Part shown: positions 32,633 to 42,411 of the stretch, one piece after another
Layout: each line of letters begins with the position of its first letter
How positions within the stretch are numbered: the first letter of the stretch is position 1
NCBI RefSeq assembly: GCF_963678635.1
Contig: NC_087070.1
Coordinates: 13,056,539 to 13,120,538, forward strand
Source of the DNA: Symsagittifera roscoffensis
Lineage: Eukaryota; Xenacoelomorpha; Acoela; Convolutidae
Length of the DNA: 64,000 bases
Direction: 5' to 3'
Notes under the pieces: model-generated
The model's input: only the letters and a program-made list of their open reading frames with translations
Database searches by the model: none
What the model was told of the DNA's origin: nothing
Translations under genes and position numbers: made by a program

Positions 32633-32855
32633 AATGGGGAGAAGTTCGTTTTATTTATTAGTTTTAACAGCTTTAATGCTCAATTACGATGGGTCGACAT
32701 CAGTGAAAAATCCATTGGGTAAATTAGTTTGGATTGTGTCGGATGCTGTGAGAAGTGAGAAGTTTTGCAAGCATGCTGATGATGTTTTTAATTTGAAGTG
32801 GGGGCCAGAGAAGCTCCAGCGCTTTGATGATTTTTTGTTCTTCATTATCAAGTGA
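32633..32855 (+). CDS. Hypothetical small secreted-type protein, 73 residues
   Basis: The first ATG is at 32633. The N-terminus MGRSSFYLLVLTALMLNYDG has a hydrophobic core that could serve as a signal peptide. The remainder is mixed and ends FDDFLFFIIK. It lies on the opposite strand to the Ser/Thr-rich frames. No homologue is in the window and no splice support was seen. Confidence 0.25.
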
Positions 32856-33821
32856 GAAATCGTGATGTGTGTTTTGAAATAAATTGTACAATTTATGGTT
32901 ATATTTAGTGTTACGGATATGTTCTAGTATGTTGACTTCAATGGGCTTTATATATTTGTTGATGACAATTAGTGGGCGAGAGTCATCAAGTCAAGATGTG
33001 GTTAGTCGGTAGAATAAATATATTTGTCGGATGGGATCGTAGTTACGGAGGATGCCGTGGAGATTAATGTTTTTATGCAGTAAGTAAAATTAAAAAAAAT
33101 ATGGTGAAGTATATTTTGAGTTGAAGATCGTAAATCTGTGTTGTGGGTTACGTGTTGGTGTATTAGATGTATAGTGATGTTATATCATTTTAAAATATGT
33201 ATACGTGAGCGTTAACTTTTTTCGCAACATAATTTCATGCGAACGATGTCAGACAAGTTCCTTAGATGTGAGGAAATGGAAAAAAAGTGCAAAATGGTTG
33301 AATTTATTAAAGTTTGACTCGTATGCTTACTGTTTTTTAGCGCAGTAGCCATAATGCCATCCAGTTTTTGTTAGTACTATCTAAGTGAACTACATACTCG
33401 GATTCAATAGAAAAATTTTCTGTTTGTTGACGGTTAACATTAGGGTCATCCTCATTTGGGGTAACTTCCATGTAACGTGTTATTGCGTGATCATAGTGAT
33501 ATATTGAGAAATTTTTTGCGCGATCTGCTTTGAGTCTGCTAAGTGTTTGGTTTGGTCTGATTGAATTGTTTTTCGTGAAGTGCAGATATTAGTTTGCGGA
33601 GGCGGGATTGGTAAAATTTGTTGTCTTTGGTTGTGTTGCATAAGAGAAAGGCTAATGGGTTATTAAAATTATAGTGTGGGAAACAGGCTACTTTGATCAA
33701 CGAAGTTCAGTTGGTTGTCGGTAGTGGTCATATAGTAAGTATATTGATGGGAAATTGGTAAGTCATAAACTGAAAACTCTTTGGTGTTAGTTTGTGGTGG
33801 ATGAAAGGAATAAAATCCGGA

Positions 33822-34211
33822 TTATCGGGGACGTCTGATCAGGAGTTGGGGTGTTGCGTTGGGTTGCTTGCGTTTAAAAACTTTATGGACTCTTGTAGTT
33901 TCTGCATTTGCTGATTGAATTGAGGATTCTGATGCTGAGGTAGAGTGGGTTAGTTGTTGAATTGTTAGGGTATTAGTTGTGTAATGAATGTGCTGTTGTA
34001 GTGTTATGAAGTTGTCTAATTCATGCTCTAACTGGTTATCTGTCATGGGGCTAGGTGGTTCAGGTTGGTCGCTTGATATCGGGTAAAGAAAAGGAGTGGC
34101 GTCAGTATAGGAAGAGGGGCTGGGAGGTTTCATTGAGGAGTTGGTAAGAGAATGGGTGGAAGGGTTGCTGTGAAAAAGTAGATAAGCTACGTTTTGTGTC
34201 AAAGAATTCAT
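33822..34211 (-). CDS. Ser/Thr/Pro-rich hypothetical frame, 129 residues
   Basis: This is the longest open frame in the asymmetric region. It starts MNSLTQNVAYLLFHSN, has a low-complexity Pro/Ser middle, then DNQLEHELDNFITLQQHIHY, and ends with a basic KVFKRKQPNATPQLLIRRPR. The DNQLEHELDNF part has a degenerate relative near 35050 on the same strand. It is probably a fragment of a larger, possibly mobile-element, protein. No family is recognised. Confidence 0.3.
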   Translation of the reverse strand: MNSLTQNVAYLLFHSNPSTHSLTNSSMKPPSPSSYTDATPFLYPISSDQPEPPSPMTDNQLEHELDNFITLQQHIHYTTNTLTIQQLTHSTSASESSIQSANAETTRVHKVFKRKQPNATPQLLIRRPR

Positions 34212-35262
34212 CGGGAGTTTCTACATCGGAGTTGTTAAAGTTAGAAATAGTGTTAAAGACAGTTTGTGTCGAATCTTCTGAATTCGTGCGTGGTTAATTA
34301 GTTAAAAAGGTGGACAGGGGAGAAGAAGTCAGGTCTGAAAGTGAATTGCGGGAGGCTTGGCGTTAAAGGTACGATGGATAGGAAAGGGAACGGTGGAGGG
34401 ATCCAATCTGTCGGCTCATCGTGTGCTAAAAAGCTGGTTGTTTTGAGAACGGAATTTTGTTGTATGTGGTTGTTCTACAATCTGCTCATTTGTGTCATCA
34501 TTGATTGACTGGCGGAGTGCTATATGTGATACTGGGCTTTGTGGGTAGCTATGATCTTGAGTGTAGCGTTCTGTTACTTGATTGTAATCCAATAATTTCG
34601 TGGTTCTCGAGACGATTTATCAATTGTCCAAGTGGGTTGGCGAAAGTTTCTATCGTCGAGTTCTTAGTAGGTTTGAGAAGAGTGCTTATAGTTCTTTAAT
34701 AGCAAAGCCAAGGGTGTATGTAAACTAAGAAATTGCATTGACGCAAATGTCGTGGCTTTAAAATTCTTCGTTATAAAAGTAAAATGGTGGAAAACGTGGG
34801 ATAGAGTAGGTAAAAATACTTGCGTGTTACGGTGTTCTGGATAATAGTTTCATTGTAATTAAAATGTAGATGCGCGGTTTTGTAATTATCAAGTGATGTT
34901 TCATTCATTTCTAAGTTTACTTAGAATGCGTGTGGTTCCGTGTTATAGGTTGGAGAAGCGGATTGAGTTAATCGGTGAAAAGATATTGGTGCGTTGACAT
35001 TGTTGATGAGTTGTTATTCTTGTAAAAAAATTATCTACCGATGCTCAAGTTGATCATCAGCAATATGGCTTGGAGTATACTCAGGGGATTAGCACTTGAT
35101 GATAGAAGTGAGGTAGCTTCAGTTTAAAAGGAACTAAAACTTGAAGAAAGGGTAAAAACGGGGAATTAGTTGTTGATAGTGGGGAAACCTTGGTGTGGAA
35201 AAGTTGTACTTGGACTGGTTTACGACCAACAAAATCATCTGATATGTGTACTTCTCAGTTTA

Positions 35263-35475
35263 TTACAAAAAAACGGAGAGATTAAATGCGGTTTGAGTCG
35301 AGTCGTCAGATTGCATGGGAGACGAATTAGATGATATAGTTAAAGTTGCAGGTGAAACCGGTTTCGGAATTAGTAGAAGGTCATTGATGGAAGCGAAAAA
35401 GGGTGAGCGATGAAACGCCACAGAGGGGTCAAAAAATTGTTGATGGAGGGGAAAAATTACATTTTTTAATATCAA
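35263..35475 (-). pseudogene. Fragment of the repeated Ser/Thr-rich frame
   Basis: 70 codons ending SDDSTQTAFNLSVFL. The related words NSEDSTQTVFNTISN occur near 34290-34240 on the same strand, upstream of the 129-residue frame. It is therefore read as the upstream repeat copy, now broken by stops. Confidence 0.25.
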
Positions 35476-35700
35476 GGTGTAAACATTTGTAACTGATTTG
35501 GAGATAGTAAACTTTGTGTTTCTATTGAAGCTGTTGATGCTTGCGTTGTGTTTTGTGGTTGTTCGTATGTGTTTAGTTTTTTGTTTTCAGTTCCTTATTG
35601 TTTTCATTGATTTGAGCGTCTAGAAAACTTTTATCTAGTGAAAATGAAAAATTTATAAAAACCTGCAAAAAGTATTTGAACTACGCTAGTTTGTCGGTCA

Positions 35701-36689
35701 ACTTGTGTGTGGATTTCAGATGTGTTATATACCCCTCAATGAAATGAGAATAAAAACGCTAAGATATTAAACCATGCATTTAGTATAGTTAATCTTTCTT
35801 GATTGTATGAAGAGCTAATTTACTCCCCCCCCCCCCCCCACCAACACAAATATGAATTTCATGGTCTAACGAGTAATTTTACAAGGTTACATATCTTGAC
35901 AAAATATGTTTTTCATGGCCTAAATAGTCTGCATGTCAATCTTTTTGACAATTGGACAAGGTGTACCGTAGTTTTAAAGAAAGTTTCATAGGTTTAAGGT
36001 AGAGGAAAGGAAAAAGAGCCGTAATAAGCACCACTATAGAAGCCATAAAATATCCTCTGTTTTGCATAGAAAACTTTCAAAGTTTGTGGCGTGACATCTT
36101 GGGGTGATGTCTTGGGGCAGGATATGATATCAAAAAGTTTTTTTTTGGGATTAAGTTGTTCTACAATGTGGCTATATTCTGCTCCGAAGGGAACGACGGT
36201 ATCCAAAAAAAAAACTAGTTCATCGTATAGGGAATTGTAAGTTTTTTCGTTTTAATAGTGCAACATGGATCTTTTTCTTTTCGGGTCATTTTCAAAATCA
36301 AAGCTCATTATAAACCAAAGGACTGCCAATTCACACAGAATGTGAGCCTGAGGGATGGTCTTTTGTCAAACTTGTTCACTTTGCTTTTTTTTTATCTCTC
36401 ATAAGAAAAATTTCTTTTGGGCCTAAAGTAAGATTTCTTGTTGCTTGATTTTCTTAACTTGTTGCCTATTTTTAATTTTGAACAAGCCATACTCGGATAG
36501 CCCATCAATTTTGATATATATCCCAATGTAAAAACTGTTCGAACTCGGTTTTTGATTTTTTATCTATTTCTGACCGTGAAGTTGAAAGAAAAACCGAATT
36601 TGTACTTAATTCTTATTGATTAGTTCGAATTTTTGCTTCAGCGAGTTCAAATGTAATTTTTAGTTATGTTTGGATTTTCATCGCAATCC
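35701..36689. other. AT-rich spacer with a poly-C tract
   Basis: A C-run of about 17 lies near 35825-35840. Open frames are short and unsupported. Nothing recognised. Confidence 0.5.
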
Positions 36690-36965
36690 CATATTGTGTT
36701 TGACATTATTTTGGTTTCAACTTTCTGTTTCGACTTTCGCAACCAAAGTATTGTTCGGGGTGGTTTTTCCTTAAGACTTTTAACCAAGCAATTTTTCACC
36801 AAATTTTTTAAATCAATCATTAGTAAGTGTTGTCCTGAGCTTAAAATGGAAAAAAGTTTTCACCTGTGATCATGTTTTGTAAATATTGGGTTCAAAAATT
36901 GCCATTTTGGCCAATTTGGGACAATTAACACGCGATATATTTTGCGCTTTCAACGCGTAATTGGA
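36690..36965 (-). repeat. Interspersed repeat, partner of 9085-9345
   Basis: The minus strand carries AGCGCAAAATATATCGC, ATTGGCCAAAATGGCAAT and CTCAGGACAACA in the same order as 9085-9345, and possibly CGAAAGTCGAAAC beyond. Confidence 0.6.
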
Positions 36966-37089
36966 GATTTAATCGGTCTGAAAGGAGATTAATTGTTCCA
37001 AATATGTTGAAGAGAACTTATTTGCCTTAACTTTTTTGTTACTAGGAGCTCAACTGTTTTGAAATTTGCCATTCTTAATATCGAGCTAT

Positions 37090-37883
37090 TATACTGGAGA
37101 AAAAAAGAAATACAACCAAATAAACTTCGGAATATAATTTTTTCTATAAAACCTCGTGATCAAAAGATTTTTCATTTCTCGCGTGAAATTATCAAGATTT
37201 TAGCGCATTTTTTGCCTGAATCAATCATAACAGCGAAAACTTGAAACCTCACACAACATTATTTTGAAAGAACTAAAATCATACGTTTATGATCTGAATG
37301 TACCAGTATGTACTGCTAATTATCATTCCATTCTTTGAGAGATGCAACTTCACATCGTTTTATCGCTCCGTTAAGAAAAAATTGTGTAAACTGCTCAAAT
37401 TTTTCAAAAAAAACTTCGAGGAATGAGATTTTTCGAATTATTTAAACTTTTATTGTGCTTTTCTAACTAGGTATATTCTAAACTATTTATTAAACTAACT
37501 TATTAAAAGTCAAGTTATTTTATTTATTTTTATTGTTTGTTTTTAAATTCTCTAGTTGCGTTACTTTTTCTTCAGTATTTGTTGTCAAAAATTCAAAAAA
37601 TTCAAAAAGGTGAACAAAAACCTACTTAATTTTGATTGGTAAATTTCGTATAGCCTACCCTTAAAGACAGATTTTGAGTTTGTTACAAGTGTTGGTTCCA
37701 GCTGATTACTGATTATCAAAAAAAGCAGGAAATTGTCTATATACTCTAAAAACACTAGTCATCTTCTTGTTACCGCGATGAGGAAACAATGGAATGAAGA
37801 TTTTTGCGAGGGAAAAAATGAAAACGTGTTAGCACAGCACTCAACTGGTAATCTTAGTTGCCCAGGCATTAGTTGCAGTGGCC
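37090..37883 (-). repeat. Downstream part of peptide locus 3, partner of 13988-14670
   Basis: The minus strand matches 13988-14670 and, unlike that copy, is uninterrupted between the gene and this block (TTTTTTCCCTCGCAAAAATCTTC near 37800). This gives the pre-insertion state of the site that holds the GAGCGG elements in copy 1. Confidence 0.75.
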
Positions 37884-38174
37884 TCAAATCTGAGTACCAT
37901 ATCCCTTGAACTCTTCTGCTCTCTTTCTCCAATACTTAATCCCGTGCTTAATCATGAAGTCTTTTAGATCATCATTGAGAAAGCGTCTCTCTCCTTCATT
38001 GCCAACTTCCCTGGTCAATGAAGCCACTCCGCTTGTCCGAGCAGCAACAAATGTCAAAATGTTGAGGGCTAGCAGCACATTGAGTATCAGCATTCGGCTC
38101 TAAAACACTTGTTTGAAACAATCAAAGAACTTATTATTATAACACTAAAATTTTGTTAATTATGTACTCACCAT
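37884..38174 (-). CDS. Small secreted peptide precursor, copy 3 (two exons)
   Basis: On the minus strand the ATG is at 38174-38172, the intron is 72 bp (38171-38100, GTGAGT...TTTTAG), and exon 2 is 38099-37884, giving 72 residues. The core is LILNVLLALNILTFVAARTS. After the linker and GERR site come FLNDDLKDFMIKHGIKYW and RAEEFKGYGTQI. It is closest to copy 1. All three copies keep a start-codon-only first exon, so the signal peptide is encoded wholly in exon 2. No cysteine, no known domain. Exact intron length conservation together with low divergence indicates either recent duplication or constraint. Confidence 0.75.
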
Positions 38175-38540
38175 TGTTAGATATGGATACAATTGTTTCC
38201 CAAGAAGAACCGAGTTTCACAGGTCTAAACAAAAAAACACCAAGGCTCGATTTTAAGTTATATTTCAGAAGTTGATAACAGTTTCTACTTGTGAAGGAAA
38301 TCTCCCAGACAATTTCACATGACGCGTGAAAACAAAAAGTGAAACAAATGAGATGGATTGGAACCAGCAACAAGACAAAATCGAAAATTGTAGCAAATAA
38401 GAAAGCAAATCTAACCATAAAACAATGATTCATTTCAATAAAAGTTCGCTGAAATGTACGATTTAAAATTGGCAGGAATTTGCTCATGTTAAAAATATAA
38501 TTTTTTTTTAATTCAAAATTTCTACGCAAATCAATTTTCC
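38175..38540 (-). promoter_or_regulatory. Conserved upstream region, peptide gene 3
   Basis: It is collinear with 29940-30315. In this copy a 130-codon frame (38529-38137) is open across the whole block and through the intron, with hydrophobic FAFLFATIFDFVLLLVPIHL. The other copies break that frame with indels that are not multiples of three. I therefore prefer a non-coding promoter/5' UTR reading, with the open frame as an accident or a short-lived alternative. Confidence 0.45.
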
Positions 38541-39114
38541 CATTGGTACCATAGGCGTTGAGGTTTTTGGTACCATAAAACTGAGGTTCGAGAAAAAAGC
38601 CGTTTTGGGCCAGCTAGCATTAATTATGAATATGAAGCTTTTTTACTAACAATTTGTGCCATTCCCCCGGATAGAGGCCTTAACGATCATTTATTAGTAA
38701 AAAGGAGGGTCAGATAATTCTGGAGTTTTAAATTTCGATTCTGAGTGGTCTATTTCTGAGAAATTCAAAAACGGCGTTTTTTGATTTCAAAAAAAGACGA
38801 AGAAACACACAACCGGAGAGACAGAACAAAAAACAGTCGATAAAAAACTCGAGAATAACGAGAATTCTTATCGAGGTAACAGGAAACGATAAGACACTTA
38901 GCAGGAAGAGATCTCAGGAAAGGAGATTTCAGTGGAACATCTGGAGCAGAACAGTAGCCTCCCGTGCCGCGAAATTCAGGAGACGACGACATTTTTTCCA
39001 GGGGAACGCGTAATTGGAGGCTTGGTAACTGGAGCCTGGTATATGCTGAGAGACCGATGAACGCGTATTTTTAGCTACTTTAATGCTCCGAACCTTTGAG
39101 TTAACTTTAGTTTT
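38541..39114. other. Unassigned segment between peptide gene 3 and the LTR-like end
   Basis: It contains GGTACCATA twice near 38546-38577 and a minus frame (38765-38992) of 75 codons beginning MSSSPEFRGTG. Neither is recognised. It replaces the left half of the LTR-like module expected here. Confidence 0.35.
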
Positions 39115-39481
39115 GTTTGGTATTTCAGAATATGAGTAGCTAGAAACAGGAAAAATTCAACCCATCTCCAATTTATTTAGCATATAACTGTCACTAAAAA
39201 CATCTTAAAATAGGATATTTGAGCCGCGTTTTTAATACCATTCACGAAGTCTGGTGAACTGAGACCCAGCTAAGTGATTATATTCGCATGCAAACGAAAG
39301 CAAATCAAAAGTTGTTGGCCTAAAAAGGGTAACTTTTACTTAGCCCTAAAGAGACCAAAAAATCAACTGGCTAGGTCGAGACGTGAAAAACGGGTAAAAT
39401 TTAGGTAACTGACGCCGGCCAGTCGTCAATAGTTGCTTTTTGTACGCTCCGTCACTATGTAGTATTTGGGCGAATGTTACA
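39115..39481 (+). repeat. LTR-like right half, copy 3
   Basis: It is collinear with about 1975-2363 (ATGAGTAGCTAGAAA, TATAACTGTCACTAAAAA, TCGCATGC..ACGAAAGC, CTGACGCCGGCCA) and ends GGGCGAATGTTACA. It is followed by TAGAG and the 14-mer at 39494-39507. Confidence 0.7.
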
Positions 39482-42411
39482 TAGAGTCTTTTATGGCGCT
39501 CCTGGGTGGGCCTCTCAAAGGCATAAGACCATCATGATCAGCAAACGTTTCAGCATCCAACCCTCCGCTTCGGGCGTATGTCCGAGATAGAGGCCCTTTT
39601 GTCCTGTTTTGTGTTAGGCGGAAGGTACCGACCCTCCGCTTGGTACTATTTAGCTTTTTAACTAGGTTAAGACCAAAAATCCGGTGGCCGGAGGGTTAGG
39701 TGGGAAGTCATGAGCCCGCTTATCCCGATGCCCTGGGACCAAAAAAATTAAAGAGAAAGCGTAAAACCGAGCAAAAATAGTGAAAAACTAAGAAAAAACC
39801 AAAAACAAACTTACTTGAGAATAGAAAATTACAAAAAACTTTAAAAATCCAAAAACGATCATAGGCAGTAAAAAACATAAAATGACAGTTTAAATTTTTT
39901 TTTAGGACGGGATGTGATCTGACCTTCCTATTATTGTTGTTTCAGATTGATTTATATCATTTCTGATTGAAAGATTGAGTGTTTTTGTTTTGGGTAAGGT
40001 ACCCTCCCTTAAGTGTTGTTTGAGTATGTATTTAAGCGTGCTCATGATAAATTTGCTGGTGACCGGAGGGTAGAGTGCCAAGTTGACAGACGTTTTCCAG
40101 ACTCAACAGAGGGCATCAGGGACATCATCCACAACGAGAGTTGGGTATCGTTGATACAACTTTAGTATCGACTTAAGTGGTGGGGGGCACAGCACAATGG
40201 GATCGGTCCGATTGCACCCTCCATCGATTGCGAGTTTCGAGTTAAGAGTCTTAATTTAATCCTTGTGCAAAGGAGGGTATAGTAATTTTGATTAACGACT
40301 ACTAATAGGTTAATATTCTTATTATATATTGCTTTTCTCCCATTTAGACCCGAGAAACACCCCAATTTTGTCGAAAAATACTGATTTTGGATATCCGAGC
40401 TTTTCTGAACAGCAAAAAGCTTCTGCACAGTGAGCTATTAACTAAATCCGCGCGGAAAAATACTTATTAGAAGTTGGCGAGAATAAAATTTTTTCGATCA
40501 AAATCTTTGTAACTTTCCGAGTTTCGTCAATGTGTTTCGAGAGTCGAGTTTTTGAGTTTTTAGAGTTAGAGTGATAAACACTTTTACCTTGGGAGCCTGC
40601 TAGCATAACCTGCTGGATTGCCGGGCAGTTTTCGAATAAACCTCCGAATAGCTCCGTGGATAGAGCTAGAGACTTAAAGATTGGAAAAGGAAGGAATCGG
40701 ATGGTCCAAATTTGATAGTTTTTGGCCGAATTTTTTATTCCAAATCATTTTTTGGTCCGGTTTTTTGCATTTTTTTGGTGTTTTACATGGCTACTACGCT
40801 CATTTCAAGCATTTTTAGGCATTTTCAGTAAGAATTGCGGAAAAAGTCTCTGAGAACCTATATAGGGGGTGAAAAAAGGCCAACTTAACGAACGTGATTT
40901 TGGTGATTTCTGAAAGACCAGCTAACCGATCGGGAAAATTTTGGTAATATAAGTCAACGTTTTTGATCAGTTTCCTGGACTGCAACCGTGTTTGGGTTGA
41001 TAACTTCACGAAAGAGAAATTTTTAAAATTTGTTAGTTCGAAGGGTCCAAATTTTAGGAAACCCTCCGAGCCACAAGAATTTTTATAAAATCATCATTTT
41101 AACCTACTGGGAAGGTTGTCCTTCTCAGCCAACCTGTTTTGAGTAAGTTGGACTGCAATCGGAAGTCTTGTAGCGGTGAAATTATCTGTTTTCGTGATTT
41201 TTGGGGAACCCTTCAAAACAACCGTCCGGAGTCAGCTGAGCCCCTTTGCAACCCTCCTGAGCAAAAATTTTTCACGCAGCAATCCGAGACAATTAAAATA
41301 ACCTCTCAGAGTGAATTTAGCTTGTTTTGACTCTTTTTGAGACTAACTGGAGACCTTTTTACGCGAAACTTGAAAAACTTGAAATTTTGAGGGAACCCTT
41401 CCAAGTAACCCTCCGGAGTGACTTAAGCCTCTTTTTGACCCTCCTTAGTAAATTTAGGGGGACACTCCGAAGCAACTTAGATGTTTAAGGTAGCCCCCCG
41501 AGGTAACCCTCCGTAGTAAGCTAAGTGTCTTAACAACCTCCGAAGTAACCCTTCGAAATGACTTAAGCCCTTTAACAACCATCCTTAGTGATACTTAGAT
41601 ATACTCTTAGGGTCTAAATAGAAGGTCGACTACTCACGAGGCGTGTATATTAGGAAAATAGTGGCCAGTTGACCCGGAGATTCGCTATCAGTTTTGGATT
41701 CTAAATTGGGTTCATCAAAAGTACCCGAACAAACTTTTTTGTGATTTTGGTTGTGGTTGCTTTGAGCTACTTAATAGGAAGGCTCGGGTAACCCGGGACA
41801 CGTACAGGAAGGCCTCAGTGATTGTATCAGACAAGACACACTCACTTGACAAGACAAAGTTGTTCCCTACTCTCGTGCACTTGGAACTGTCCGGTTGTGG
41901 GAGAGCTTTCGCTTAGACTGTAGATATTTTCGATCAAGAAATTGCCTTGAGCTACGTAGTAGGACAGCTCGGGTAACCGCAGGACATAAAAAAGAAGATC
42001 TCGGTGAGTGTATCAGAAAAGACCCAATCACTTGAGAGGACAGTGTCCTGGGCTTCGTTCTTTTGGATTGTTCCAATCGAGGGAAGTCTTTTTCTTTAAG
42101 ACTAAGTTTCCTTTTTCTGAAAGATCGCTGTCACCTATAGGGTATTCTTATCTGGTTATCAATTGTATTTTGTGTGTTAATTATAATATCTTGAGAAAAT
42201 TTGTGATAACGTTATACTAGGTGATAGAGTGGAATAAGTAATAACTAAACACTGTGTGTAGCTTTAGCTGAGTCACTTATAGCATCTCTTAGAGATTAAA
42301 ATGAAATTTTTGATATTGGAGGAGTTGAGTAGGCGGGCTTAGGCAAGTTTTTTCAGGGTTTGTTTTTGGGGCTTGTGCATTGCCGTCAGAAGAATTTTTT
42401 TTATCACGAGA
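39482..42411 (+). other. Long untranslated leader, copy 3
   Basis: This is the counterpart of 2364-5280. The candidate primer binding site TGGCGCTCCTGGGT is at 39494-39507. The CCCTCCGA-type motifs are at 41050-41600. Within 41760-42080 the segment TTGAGCTACTTAATAGGA.GGCTCGGGTAACC is duplicated (41760 and 41950), a local tandem duplication absent from copies 1 and 2. No conserved frame. Confidence 0.6.

Larger units (their letters stand above)
32080..35700 (-). other. Strand-asymmetric (G/T-rich plus strand) region with decayed minus-strand frames
   Basis: Throughout, the plus strand is visibly poor in C, so the minus strand is A/C-rich. Minus-strand frames are rich in Ser, Thr, Asn, Gln and Pro. 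Two series of related words, DSTQT.FN and D.QLEH, occur once in about 35475-35000 and again in about 34290-33990. This points to two tandem copies of a gene or of an element with one coding strand. A further frame near 33520-33340 reads HLDSTNKNWMALWLL. No domain is recognised. A mitochondrial insert was considered and is not supported by any recognisable mitochondrial protein. Confidence 0.45.

Noticed and set aside
32080-35700. Possible nuclear insertion of mitochondrial DNA, because of strand asymmetry
   Set aside because: No mitochondrial protein, rRNA or tRNA signature could be read on either strand.
41867-42220. Overlapping frames on both strands in the copy-3 leader
   Set aside because: No equivalent in the copy-1 and copy-2 leaders; part lies in a local tandem duplication.
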